Source of the DNA: Hygrophila difformis
Taxonomy: Eukaryota; Streptophyta; Magnoliopsida; Lamiales; Acanthaceae
NCBI GenBank assembly: GCA_030278955.1
Contig: JAOANR010000004.1
Location: 56,817,120-56,881,119, forward strand
Direction of reading: 5' to 3'
Length of the DNA stretch: 64,000 nucleotides
Shown here: positions 11,170 through 20,906 of the stretch, piece after piece
How the letters are laid out: each line of letters starts with the position of its first letter
Numbering within the stretch: position 1 is the first letter of the stretch
Position numbers and translations under genes: made by a program
Notes under the pieces: generated by a model
What the model was told of the DNA's origin: nothing
What the model saw: only the letters and a program-made list of their open reading frames with translations
The model's database searches: none

Positions 11170-11872
11170 AGTTATCAAAATAGTGATCTCGATCTTAGGA
11201 TCGCACGATCCTACGATCCTACCAATGAAAAACGATCCGGATCGTCATAGGATCGAACATGTGGTAGGATAGGAGTTGGATCGGTAGGATCGGAGTAGGA
11301 TCGCTTGGGCGATCCGATCCTACTCCTTTGGTTTATTTATTTATTTTTTTGTTTTTATCTCTAGCTCTTTGTGGTTTTGGTTATGATGATGTTATTTTTG
11401 TCAATTTTGTTTAATGTATCTTTGCATATATTGAACTCAAAATTGTTGAGTTCTATGCCAGTGTTTAACTTCTATTGGATGGGATGAAGACTTAACCCAA
11501 GTGGTTAAGTCACTTGACTTCCAACGGAAGGTTGGAGGTTCGATTCCCACCGGCCCCCTATCCCTCCCCTTTATTCCCCTTTGTAATTGTGTGGCATTGG
11601 CTCCCACTACCCATTTCTCAGGCCTTCAATGGCTCATCAAAAAAAATAATCTATTGGATCATTAATAAGCATACAATTAACTATGAAATTCTAGTTAAAA
11701 ATTGATCTAAAATACATATTTTTAATTATTCATGTCACCAGTTTAGTGAGATAATTAATAAATATTAATTTTTAAAAATATAAATAATAATTTCATAGGA
11801 TCTTAGGATCTCAATTCGATCCTACGATTCCGAACAAAAACCATCCTATATAGGATCCCGGTCTTGATAACC
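11170..11872. mobile_element. GATCC-rich TIR element split by a SINE
   Basis: The ends are inversely related: GTTATCAAAATAG...GATC on the left and GATCCCGGTCTTGATAAC on the right. Next to each end are arrays of GGATCG/CGATCCTA words in both orientations (11190-11320 and 11805-11860). The interior is AT-rich and is interrupted by the SINE at 11481-11649. A clean target duplication was not found, so the superfamily is open (hAT-like is a guess). Confidence 0.5.
11481..11649 (+). mobile_element. tRNA-derived SINE (family A)
   Basis: The head carries pol III box A (TTAACCCAAGTGGTTAAG) and box B (GGTTCGATTCC). It is followed by a CCCCTTTGTAATTG body and an A-rich tail. The 10-bp duplication TCTATTGGAT flanks it at 11471-11480 and 11650-11659. 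The tail and duplication identify it as a SINE and not a tRNA gene. Confidence 0.88.
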
Positions 11873-12085
11873 TTGAATTGCTGAATTATATTATTAATTA
11901 ATTATGATTAAAAAAACGAAAAGTGATGTATAAGAATTCTAAAATGACAGTGGATAGCGGAGGGGATAGTGCGGATCGAGAGTATTTTTGTAAGTGTCCC
12001 AATAAATAGTTGAAATTATATTTAAATTAGAAATAATAGTTATAAAATTATTGTGGTGTCATCATAAGTGGTCAGCCAAAACTAG

Positions 12086-12298
12086 CTCCCTGTTCCGTTT
12101 TAGTTGTCTTTTTAGAAACAAAAAAAAAACATTCCAAAATAGTTGTCACTTTTCATATTTATATCACATTTTTCCAATATTACCCTTACCCTTTCATATA
12201 TATTACTCCTAGAATATTGTGCAATCTCTCTCTACTTCAACTTGACTCTATTATAGAATAGGGATAAAAGTGAAAAACTAACCAAGGAACGAAGGGAG
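12086..12298. mobile_element. MITE of the TAGTTGTC type
   Basis: The ends are CTCCCTGTTCCGTTTTAG and AACTAACCAAGGAACGAAGGGAG, followed by TA. The interior starts TTGTCTTTTTAGAAACA, which recurs at 19530. Stowaway-like length and TA flank. Confidence 0.7.
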
Positions 12299-12670
12299 TA
12301 TGGTAAAAGATCATTGAAGACTCGAAAGTAGTAAAAGCATGAAGACGATGGAACTGTAGCTAGCTAGGGACAAGTCAGAAGTCGATTTTAATTTGTGGAC
12401 AGCTAACACTCCCAAATTAAACAAAACCAAAAAATACATGTAAGAAATTTAGGCAACGAGCAGCAGCAGCAGCAGATGGAGTTTTTATTGCTGTTGATCA
12501 GAAAATACACAAAGCAGTTATTATTATTATTATTGAAATCTCCCAAGCTAAGGGGTACGTCCTCATTAATTACTACCACTACTGCTGTTGCATATTTGCT
12601 GCCTCAACATCATTTCCACTCTACTGAATACAGAGTACTACTCTCTCTCTCTCTCTCTCTTAAGAGTATT

Positions 12671-14504
12671 TTAAGCCGCCGCCGCAGCCCCTCCCTGTTC
12701 CTGCTGGCGCTGCTGAGGTCCCGGGAAGAACATCTCATACTGCTGCTGCTTCAACACCGCATTCACCTCCGCCACCGGCACCCCGAACGCCAACTCCTTC
12801 GCCGCATCCTCCATTTGGTCCAGCACATTCCTCTTCCCTGCCAACGGCATTTTTGCATTATCGTACGCCACCGCGTCGTAGCACATTATCTGCAGGTTTC
12901 CATTGCCGGAAGCCACCGCCACGAATGGATACCCCGCCGGCACCACCACAAACATCCCCGCCCGAAGCTGCGAGCTGATTTTCCGGTAGCTTGGGGCGGA
13001 CGGCTCCGACTCGCGTGGCTGATATCCATAGCTCTCCGCCACGGCGTCGCGCGGCGCAATCATTTCCATGTAGCCTTCGCCGCCGGCTATGTAAGCCAAC
13101 TTGGTCGATTTGGTGTTGTACAACGGACCCATCATCGCGCCCTGGATGTTAGTTATTAAGCAATTAATTAATTAATTAATTCACTAATAAGTACAGTAAT
13201 CAATTTCACCACAAAAAAATTTGAAATTCACAATAATGCATGCCCTCGGGACCAACGCACCGGCTTGATGGTAGCAAAACCAACCCCCATATTAAAGTCC
13301 TGGAACTCCCGGTACACGTCAGCTGTCACCTCGTACAACTCCCCGAACTCGTTCGAAAACGTCGGCCGTTGCCGGAAAATATTGACGGGGCGTTCCTCGG
13401 GTTTTCCGCCGAAAGGCCAGAAACCGCCACCGCGGCCCCTCTCCTCGCGGCTCATGGACTGTATCTGCTCCGGCGACGCCTTCTGTATGACGGGCGTGTT
13501 CTGCCCGAATACGTTGCTCAGCTGTTCCTTGTTTGCCTGGATCCCAAATCACACAGCCAAACCATCAATCTCCATTAAACATACACAAAAATCAATGATA
13601 ATGAACAACAAATGCACAACATACTGTACGTCGTCACCCACATTGAATGCAGATTGGAGGATGTCGTCACTGAATTCCTTGAGGAAAGAGTTGCCCCCTG
13701 CCCCAAAGAAAGTCTGGAAGTGGCCGGGATTGAAGACCGGGAGAAGGAGCTTAGCGACGATGATTTTCTGGTTAGAATCCCTATTGATCATATAAACCGT
13801 AGTTCCAGCATGCACTCTGAGAGTATCTCCCGCCTGCAGATTGATGCTCCGCCTCCTATCCGGTCTAAGTAATTTCAACGTCGCTTGACCTGCACGCCCG
13901 TACAACAAATAACTCAAATTACCAGCTAGGCTCCTAGATCCTACTATGATGGATAATGAGTAGTAGCTAGCTAGTAGATTGTACCTTCAATGACATAAAG
14001 GACGCCATCGGCGTCCCAATGATCGGGGGAAACGAAGGATTGGGGGGCGGCCTCGAGGAGGGTGAAGCGATAATTCTCGATACCGTTGAAGAGAGCGGAT
14101 CGGTTGTTGAATTTAGGGAGGATCCAGAGGCGGCCGTGTTCGCTCTGGAGGCCGGCGTAGAAATGGCGTTGCTCAAACACATAGGGATTATTCTCTCTTA
14201 CCTCTTCTCCTTGTTGTTGTTGAGGTGGTTGTTGTTGTCCTTGTCCTTCTGCTTGTTGTTGTTGTCCTTGTCCTTCTTCTTGTTGTTGTTGGTTATATTG
14301 TGGTCCTTGGTATTCCCTCTCACATTGTTCCATGCAATAAGTGATGGCCTCAGGGGCACCGCGGGCACAGTAATCCTTGCATTTCCGGAGGGCCTCCTCG
14401 GGGTCTCTTTGGGCGGCGGAAGGGTTGGGAGCGGCGATGAGAGCAATGAAGAGTGCTGCAGCAGCAAGGAAGAGTAGTCGGGAGGATCGCATCTTCATTT
14501 TCAT
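12671..14504 (-). CDS. Vicilin-like 7S seed storage globulin
   Basis: There are four exons: 14504-13985, 13889-13630, 13536-13261 and 13141-12671. The summed frame is 509 codons (508 aa plus stop). Residues 1-31 form a signal peptide. Residues 42-61 hold CKDYC-x10-CMEQC, the C-x3-C...C-x3-C hairpin found at the front of many vicilins. A Gln-rich linker (about 68-105) follows, then two cupin barrels: the first around WILPKFNNRSALF to GTTVYMINRDSNQK, with a sequon NRS; the second around MMGPLYNTKSTKLAYIAGGEGYME to GMFVVVPAGYPFVAVAS. It ends in an Ala run. Vicilins trimerise and are stored in protein vacuoles as nitrogen reserve. The upstream DNA carries a TATA box, an ACGT element and RY motifs typical of seed promoters. 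Intron 3 is short (about 120 bp). The Met used among three at the N-terminus is uncertain. Confidence 0.92.
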
Positions 14505-14570
14505 TATTATATAATATTTAATTTAATTCAGGAAATAAGGATGGGAGGCAATGATGAGAGGGTGAATTAG

Positions 14571-14580
14571 GGATATAAAG
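14571..14580 (-). promoter_or_regulatory. TATA box of the vicilin gene
   Basis: CTTTATATCC on the minus strand lies 67 bp upstream of the start codon. The surrounding sequence is shared with the promoter of the cupin-less relative at 16546, which has nearly the same spacing. Confidence 0.7.
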
Positions 14581-14616
14581 AGGAGGGGGTGGCATGCGGG
14601 AAAACAAGTGTCCAGC

Positions 14617-14626
14617 TGACGTGTCA
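14617..14626. promoter_or_regulatory. ACGT (ABRE-like) element, vicilin promoter
   Basis: TGACGTGTCA contains the ABRE core ACGTGTC, bound by bZIP factors in abscisic-acid and seed-maturation control. It lies about 115 bp upstream of the vicilin start codon. Function is inferred from motif and position only. Confidence 0.5.
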
Positions 14627-14758
14627 AGTGGTGGGGGTATTTGAGCGCCGCGTACCGGTCATGCAAAGCAAATGCAAGACAGGTCATACTCTTGCATGTC
14701 ATCATATATAGTTGTTGAATGGTCCATTTTGTACGGTGCAACATATAGTATAAACCAG

Positions 14759-14766
14759 CATGCATG
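14759..14766. promoter_or_regulatory. RY repeat CATGCATG, vicilin promoter
   Basis: A perfect RY element, the binding site of B3 factors (ABI3/FUS3/LEC2) in seed genes, lies about 255 bp upstream of the vicilin start. Further TGCATG or CATGCA cores lie near 14660 and 14693. Confidence 0.6.
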
Positions 14767-14881
14767 CACCCCAAACTCCTTTTCTAATTTCTAGCTAGTA
14801 CGTATACGTACGTAGTATATATGTATTTTAATTTAATTTTTAGTTATTTATATGCTGCTGTCTCTGCCTGTATACTCTATG

Positions 14882-14888
<7 letters not shown>

Positions 14889-14914
<26 letters not shown>

Positions 14915-14915
14915 T
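14889..14915. repeat. (TA)n microsatellite
   Basis: An uninterrupted AT dinucleotide run upstream of the vicilin promoter. Confidence 0.9.
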
Positions 14916-15043
14916 TTTAATTTTCACCAATCAATATTGTTATATTCACATTATGCATATTTTAATATTTTTAATCCTTTAATTTCTCCTTTTTCAAAAC
15001 AGCCAGAAAAGCTAAGAAAATAAACAATTAGAAAATGAAAGGA

Positions 15044-15177
15044 ACCAAACACAGTTGGCCGGAGTGGAATAGAGCTCTGACAGCTTAAACAAAGAATTCG
15101 GATTCGGGTTCGAGCATTTGTTTAGTCTTAGGTCCAATGAGACATATGGATACCCCGATATATTCACCTAAAAAAAA
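15044..15177 (+). mobile_element. tRNA-derived SINE (family B)
   Basis: Box A is TTGGCCGGAGTGG and box B is GGTTCGAGC. The element ends in an A-run after TATTCACCT. The 13-bp duplication GAAAATGAAAGGA flanks it at 15031-15043 and 15178-15190. It is related to 18061-18253. Confidence 0.87.
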
Positions 15178-16060
15178 GAAAATGAAAGGACAAACAAAAC
15201 ACTAGGCCCAGCTACCGGTGAGAAAACCAAGTTCTCGCCGCTGATGCAAGGAGCGGTATCAAAGGATCAACCGGGAACACCCACGTAATAAAAAAATTAC
15301 TCATCATTCGCACCCATCTTTACTAGATAGTCCGATACGGCATTCCCTTTCGCAATTTTGGAAATCCCTTGGAAGCTCATCAATCCGTAATAGCTGCGGA
15401 GCCAGCCAATGGTTAGGAAAATCCAAACCTAATCAAATTGAAAACCGAAAAACCAAAATAAAATTTTAAATTTTATTTTGGTAAAATTTGATTTTTGAAT
15501 TTTCGATTACTTTTCTCGCACCTGTAGAGCAGCATGTGTGAGAAATTGAATGACGTTCATTACTTTAGGAGTCTTCCTGTAGCAGCATACCCAAAACACA
15601 TAAAATATTGCTTTGGTTAATTGAATCGATTTGGGTCCAAAACACATAACATTTTGCTTTGGTTAGTTGAATCGATTTGGGTAGAGAATTAAATGAAAGT
15701 TAGTAGAATTTGACACTCTTTTTTAAAAAAGTACTACTAAATTATAAGTTGAAGTTTTACTTAGTTGTGTATCATCCTGGTTCGATGCATATACATATAT
15801 AGTGAAGTGCAGCTGTCCCTATTATGAATTTGGCGCACTTGAACTTAATTATGACTTGAATTGAATATTGAGTTGGAAAATTAAATCTGCAGGAGGGCTC
15901 TAATTAAGGAGCTACTATAGTTTAGTTTATTGATGTTGAAAGAAGTTTACACGCAAGCCATTATTATTATTATTATTAATAAATTCTCCCATCGAGGGAA
16001 TAAGATAATATTCCGTATATACTTGATGATAAAATTTGAAGACAATAGTAGTGGTATTAT

Positions 16061-16480
16061 TCAGGCAGCAGCAGTACCGGTCCCGGTCCCAGCTGAAGCC
16101 GCCGCAGCAACTCCCAACAAATCATATGGGTATGGCTGCTTCTTCAACACTTTGGCATTATCCACCTGCTGCACCTGATCATCATCCTTTTGTTGTTGGT
16201 GGTGGTGGTTATAATTATATGGTGGAAATGGGTAGGCTTCTTCACATCTTTTAAAGCAAGCCTTGTGTGTCGCCGGGGGATCCCAATCGCAGGCATCATA
16301 GCAGTCGTGGAGGGCTCTGAAGTTGTACTCGCAGTCGAATTCGCACCCATAATCGGCGTGGCAGCCGTCCTTGCATTTCCTCAGGTCCTCCGCCGACGGC
16401 TCCGGTATTTGGGCGGTTGATGAGAGAGCAATCAAGAGGAGGAAAAGTGCGAGGATGATGATGAGCAGGGAGGATCTCAT
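16061..16480 (-). CDS. Vicilin derivative lacking both cupin domains; cysteine-hairpin protein
   Basis: This is an intact single-exon frame of 139 aa. Residues 1-23 are a strong signal peptide. Residues 34-79 hold eight cysteines as four C-x3-C motifs (CKDGC, CEFDC, CYDAC, CFKRC), forming two helical-hairpin modules; the second has the same x10 loop as the vicilin at 12.7-14.5 kb. The leader and the first motif (EDLRKCKDGC) match the vicilin start (EALRKCKDYC). The tail NAKVLKKQPYPYDLLG plus an Ala-rich end resembles the vicilin tail NAVLKQQQYEMFFPG plus Ala run. The ~400 aa between, with both cupins, is absent. The core promoter is also shared. I infer a vicilin duplicate with its middle deleted, encoding a secreted or vacuolar cysteine-hairpin peptide. 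Hairpins of this type are known as antimicrobial or protease-inhibitor peptides in other plants; no activity is shown here. Confidence 0.78.
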   Translation of the reverse strand: MRSSLLIIILALFLLLIALSSTAQIPEPSAEDLRKCKDGCHADYGCEFDCEYNFRALHDCYDACDWDPPATHKACFKRCEEAYPFPPYNYNHHHQQQKDDDQVQQVDNAKVLKKQPYPYDLLGVAAAASAGTGTGTAAA

Positions 16481-16545
16481 TTTTATGGAGTAATTAATTG
16501 ATAATATTAATTAGGGATGGAAAAAGGGCAGAAGGAAAATGGGGA

Positions 16546-16553
16546 TATATAAA
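16546..16553 (-). promoter_or_regulatory. TATA box of the cupin-less vicilin derivative
   Basis: TATATAAA (plus-strand reading) lies 66 bp upstream of the start codon. The flanks GGATATATAAAGAGGA match the vicilin promoter GGATATAAAGAGGA. Confidence 0.7.
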
Positions 16554-16570
16554 GAGGACACGCATCAGGT

Positions 16571-16598
16571 GTATATATATATATATATATATATATAT
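16571..16598. repeat. (TA)n microsatellite
   Basis: An AT dinucleotide run directly upstream of the TATA region of the small gene. Confidence 0.9.
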
Positions 16599-16639
16599 TT
16601 TCGCGTATATCGGATATCCCATGCTATATTGGTCCCAAA

Positions 16640-16835
16640 ACTAATTCCTAGATGATCCAGTGGAGATTGAAGAATTGTCTCTCCAAAGCAGAATTCTTCG
16701 TCCCTCGAGAGGATCTGCAAAGGCAATTAAGGGTGCCTCTCCTAAAGCAGTTTTTTGCATACACAATGCTCGAACTCGAGAACTTGCTTAAGCGATTAGA
16801 GCCCCATCCACTCAAGTCAACTGTTGTTGGTGCGT
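16640..16835 (-). mobile_element. Degenerate SINE (family B)
   Basis: Reading on the minus strand, AGTTCGAGCATTGTGTATGC, CTTTGCAGATC and CTCGAGGGA match the body of the SINE at 18061-18253. Box A and box B are recognisable. No clear tail or target duplication remains, so it is an old copy with approximate ends. Confidence 0.55.
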
Positions 16836-17078
16836 GTATATATATTTTCAATTCTATCTTTCATTAAAAAAGAAAAAAGAACTATTTATATTCCGGTTAT
16901 TTTGAGAAAAATAGCCATTTTTAATTAATGAAAACAAATATCCATAAATAATTATGCTTTTCTAAAGTTTAATATGTTTATTTTAGTTTCCCATCTTATA
17001 TTAATAGAAATGTATAGAGATTAATACAGTATGTTTGAAGCCTATAGAATAAATTTTAATTAAGGTGTAAAAGACTAA

Positions 17079-17538
17079 GGGCATGTTTGGATTGGCTATT
17101 AAAAAAAGTAGAAGCCAAAACTAGAAGCAGAAGTGAAAGTCAAAAGCAGAAGCAGGTAACTTTTGTGTTTGGATGGAATGTTTGAAAAACAACTTTTTTT
17201 TAAAAGAGTATTTGGATTTGTAAAGTGAAAAGTGTTTTTGAAATGTGTAAATTATCAAAAAAGATATGCTACATATATAAGATAGTATATATTTATAGTG
17301 TAATTTAAATAAATTAATAGGGGCATTTATGACTCTGCACACATTACTTGGTACTTTTGGCTTCTGCTTTTCGGATAAGCACCTCCTGTACTGCTTCTCT
17401 CAGAAGTACTTTTGCAGTTTTTCGAGATGCTTTTGCTTTTTCTAAAAAGTCAAAACAAACACTTTTTTTTTCTTTAAAAGTAATTTTGACAGAAGCAAAA
17501 GCCAAAAACACTTGAAAAAAGTCATTCCAAACATGCTT
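17079..17538. mobile_element. PIF/Harbinger-type MITE
   Basis: The inverted ends are GGGCATGTTTGGATTGG and CATTCCAAACATGCTT, flanked by TAA on both sides (17076-17078, 17539-17541). A 3-bp TAA/TTA duplication is typical of PIF/Harbinger. The interior holds many AAGCAGAAGC-type words in both orientations, giving a foldback structure. Confidence 0.72.
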
Positions 17539-18060
17539 TAATACAGTATGTTTCAATTGCTAGCTAATCTCTTCTTTTTTTGGGAAAAGGTGGGCAGTTA
17601 AACTGTTCTTCAATACTGGTGTTCAGCCCTCAAAATTTTCAAATAGTTAAAATAAACTTTTTTTTGTATTATTTAATGCTATATAAAATTAAAAAAAAAG
17701 GAATTAATAAAATTAATTGTAAACATCAATTGCTCCATAACCAAGAAAAAAATATTTCTAAACACCCTACTAATATGGATAAAAAAATTAACAACCTACT
17801 AATATGGATAAAAAAAATTAAACGGTTGCTTTTATTAACCACTGTCCACTTAAGAGAGATTTTTTGGGTCTAAATTCTTAGAAATACATAAAGTTGTTTT
17901 AAAAGAAACTAAGAAAGTTAAAATAAAGAATATACACAAATTTAAATTTGAGTTCTTATAATTACATAAAGATGTTTACAAATAGTTAAAATTGTTCTTA
18001 TAAGTACCACTTTTTATTTTTATTTTTTTAAGAACAATAAAACAAGAATCTCTAATAAAT

Positions 18061-18253
18061 AACCAAACGCAATTGGCCTGAGTGATATAGAGTTCTGGCA
18101 GTTTAAGCAAAGGTCTCGGATAACAGCTTTTGTGTATGCAGAATTTTACTTTTGCAGAGGCAACCCTTTGATGCCCACAGATCTTCGAGGGATCAGTCTT
18201 GGATCCAATGAGTATCCTGAATATACTCGGTCATTCAAAAAAAAAAAAAAAAC
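18061..18253 (+). mobile_element. tRNA-derived SINE (family B)
   Basis: It has a box A-like ATTGGCCTGAGTG head, a body with TTTTGTGTATGCAG and CTTCGAGGGATC, and a 15-base A tail. The 11-bp duplication CTCTAATAAAT flanks it at 18050-18060 and 18254-18264. Confidence 0.85.
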
Positions 18254-18770
18254 CTCTAATAAATGGGCCTTCAATTTCTTCCCAAAAAATAGAAAATAAC
18301 AAGCCTTCAATTGAAAAGGCAGTAGTTTATGCAACAACAAAAATAAACAAGAAAGAAGACAGCTTACCAAAAGATAAGAAAGAAAGAAGACAGTAGCTAG
18401 TTTGTCTAGTTTTCATGAAATTCTTACGAAATAGAACTAGGGCGGTAGGGCCTAACACGATCAATTTGGTCCATTTATTTGTAGCGTAAGACGATAGAGA
18501 GTTAGAGACCAAATTTCTGATGTGACGTGACGCCCACTTATAAGTCTCCATGTAAATTGCATAGCCAATTTCCCAACTTCATCAACTCCACTCAAAGTCT
18601 CCACTTATTAATTAGTACTTGTACTAGTATATCTTTTATTTGTAAATCTGTACAATTTAAAACTTTGCTTTCATCAACTTAACTGATTTCAGTATAATTG
18701 TATTTGTATCCGATGTACTAGAATTCGGTTTATTTTTTTCAAAAAAAAAAACCAAAAAAAAAATCAGTTG

Positions 18771-18968
18771 ATTTTTTTTTGTTTTTTTTTTATTGTATAA
18801 ACATTGACACTCAAGTGTCGACAAATGGGTGTAGGAGCCCAAATCATACAAATTATAAAGGAGGATGAAGAGGACAGATAGATGCCGAGTGGAGAATCGA
18901 ACCCCCAACCATAAGGTTGGAGCCTTAGAAGTCAGGAGACTTGACCACTAGGCCAAGTCATCATCCTC
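18771..18968 (-). mobile_element. tRNA-derived SINE (family A)
   Basis: On the minus strand the head reads GACTTGGCCTAGTGGTCAAG (box A) and GGTTCGATTCTCC (box B). The tail is a T-run on the plus strand near 18771-18791. The body (ACACTTGAGTGTC..., GGGCTCC) matches the SINE that is split by the Helitron at 56-62 kb. No clear target duplication was found. Confidence 0.75.
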
Positions 18969-19178
18969 ACTTGAAGTTTCATTTAGTGGTGTATATTTAT
19001 GTCAATCATTTAATTTTAAAATTCATTATATCAAGCCTAAAATCACTAAGAATTAATTAAAACATATATAGGTGAAAATATAAAAGACATGTGGCTGAGG
19101 TGCCACATGTCCTAGTGAAGTTAGGACTTAGGAATGAAGTTGTTCCTATAAGCATTGGGTGTTTAGATGAATGAAATA

Positions 19179-19439
19179 CTCCCTCCGTTTTTTTTTTGTT
19201 AGTTACTGTTGACTAATGGGTACTGTTCACTTATATATTTTGACTTAAAGTTTTCTCATGGTTATACAAGTTAAAATATGGCCAAGTGTTATCTTGTTAG
19301 ATTCGTCTCGTCTTGTAGATTTTAAATATCGAACTTTTAGAATTTTAACATGTACCGAATTTGAATTATTAATGGTTTAAAATGTGCATTGGACTGCGTG
19401 CTGAGTGGGTCCGTAGCTATCTTTAAAAAACGGAGGAAG
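19179..19439. mobile_element. Stowaway-like MITE
   Basis: The inverted ends are CTCCCTCCGTTTT and AAAAACGGAGGAAG, with TA on both sides. It has the same internal family core as 277-527. The DNA on its left (GCATTGGGTGTTTAGATGAATGAAAT) recurs with few changes on its right at 19465-19490, so it lies between two copies of a short local duplication. Confidence 0.85.
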
Positions 19440-19633
19440 TATGACAGAGTGAAGTTAGGAAAAAGCATTGTGTGTTTAGATGAATGAAATGGTACTCCAT
19501 CGTTCCACAATACTCCTTCCGTTCCTTTTTTGTTGTCTTTTTAGAAACAAAAATATATTTTAGAATAGTTGTTGTCATTTTTCATATTTATATCATATTT
19601 TTTCTAATTATCATTTTACTCTCATAAATACTA

Positions 19634-20095
19634 CTCCATCCGTCCCAAAAAGTGTCGTGCTTGACTTTTTGACACTGTTCATTGTTCAGCTTTAACTCAA
19701 TATTATTGTAAGTAGCGGCAGATGCCTCCGGCGTTTTCCACATGGGCTTTTCCCACCTGACTGGGTCCTTGGGGAATTAGCGGCAAATGCCTCCGGCGTT
19801 TGTTTCCCCAGATTCTAGATTTCTTTGTTTTCCCTTCCGTTTGTCGCTTTTATTTTCCTTTTTTCCTTTTTATGTTTGTTTCCTAGCTTCGGCTCTTCAA
19901 AAAAAAATATTATTGTAAGTATAAATTTTGAAAAAAATATTCGAGTTCGGTCTTGTTAGATTCGTCTAATCGTATAGTTTTAGAGTATATATTTTGCATA
20001 ATTTTTAGTTCTATATATATTGAGATATTAACGATAAAAAAAAGTGCATTAGATTGTGTGCAGAATGAAACATGGCATTTTAAGTGGGACGAGGG
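19634..20095. mobile_element. Third-level Stowaway MITE in the nest
   Basis: It starts TA|CTCCATCCGTCCCAAAAAG and ends AAGTGGGACGAGGGA. Its interior matches 530-788 (TTGACTTTTTGACACTGTTC; TTCGGTCTTGTTAGATTCG). The middle is interrupted by the LINE fragment at 19715-19905. Confidence 0.75.
19715..19905 (+). mobile_element. 5'-truncated LINE 3' end
   Basis: This 191-bp insert encodes only the last residues of a LINE RNase H region: FPPDWVLGELAANASGVCFP, then a stop at TAG near 19817. A short 3' UTR and an A-tail follow. The 16-bp duplication AATATTATTGTAAGTA flanks it at 19699-19714 and 19906-19921. It is a typical dead-on-arrival LINE copy. Confidence 0.88.
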
Positions 20096-20477
20096 ATCAT
20101 TCTCTTTCCACTCAAACTCTACTTTTTCTTGGTTTGTGTAAATAAAGAGGGGCTAAAATGGAAAATTGGAGAGTAAACATTACATTTCTTAGTATGTGGA
20201 ATTTGTTTTAAAAAGTCTACTAGTATAAGGGAACTGAGGGAATAGTTGTCTATTTCAACTCAATTTCAATAACTAAGATTTATATTAATTAACTCATAAA
20301 TTTTTCATTTTTACTATTCAACTAAACTCTTTCATAATTAATGTCAATAAATAATATTTATATAAAATAAAGGGTAATATAATAAAAATATAACACAACT
20401 ATCTATAACTAACTACAAATTACAACTATTACAGAACACTTTTTTAAAGAGAAAACTAAAAATCAACGGAGAGAGTA

Positions 20478-20906
20478 GTTAAGAAACCCCCCATGTTATT
20501 GTTACCCCAAGCCAAGAACAATAAAGCCGCGGTGATGTAAATTTCAGTGGAAAAAACCCCTCAACTAACAACCTCTGCTTAGGAGATTCACTTTTTCACA
20601 TCTCCTACCCCACAAGAAATTTCCAATGCAAATACACAAACCAATCAAATCAACCACACACGCATACCGACCATCACCAATTTCAGATGACAAAATTACT
20701 ACCTCCGAAAGTTCTTTTACATTTAGTTAGGTGTCAATCCCAACTATGCGTAGTAAATTCTTCACCCTAAATTGTAGTACTACTAGTATTTAATGAAGAC
20801 TGCTTTCATCTATAAGGACTACGGAATACCTGGAGAATTGTCATTCTGAATCTCATCTCTTGCCTTGCCTTTATTCAATCAGTTAACCAAATCCTCCTCC
20901 GCCAGA
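20478..20906. other. Upstream region of the HSP20-like gene
   Basis: No repeat or gene is recognised. An in-frame ATG at 20865 lies 42 bp upstream of the start chosen for the HSP20-like gene. Confidence 0.4.

Larger units (their letters stand above)
19513..20242. mobile_element. Second-level MITE in the nest
   Basis: The ends are CTCCTTCCGTTCC and GGAACTGAGGGAA, with TA duplications at 19511-19512 and 20243-20244. The interior begins TTGTTGTCTTTTTAGAAACA, like 12086-12298. It is itself split by the element at 19634-20095. Confidence 0.72.
19495..20475. mobile_element. Outermost MITE of a four-level nest
   Basis: The ends are CTCCATCGTTCCACAA and AATCAACGGAGAGAG, each flanked by TA (19493-19494, 20476-20477). 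Its head reads CCACAA, then resumes at 20243 as TAGTTGTC after the inner insertion, which matches the usual Stowaway start CCACAATAGTTGTC. Confidence 0.75.

Noticed and set aside
11487..11555. Possible tRNA genes (also near 18895-18968, 61480-61558 and 61740-61827)
   Set aside because: Box A and box B are present, but these are SINE heads: they continue into a shared body with an A-tail, and most copies have target duplications; no clean cloverleaf or discriminator end is seen.
12476..13159. Long plus-strand frame over the vicilin last exon
   Set aside because: It is the complement of the conserved cupin exon and has no protein-like features.
17020..17555. TTAATACAGTATGTTT repeated on both sides of the Harbinger-type MITE as a long target duplication
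   Set aside because: The left copy is about 45 bp away from the element end, and the 3-bp TAA at the true ends fits better.
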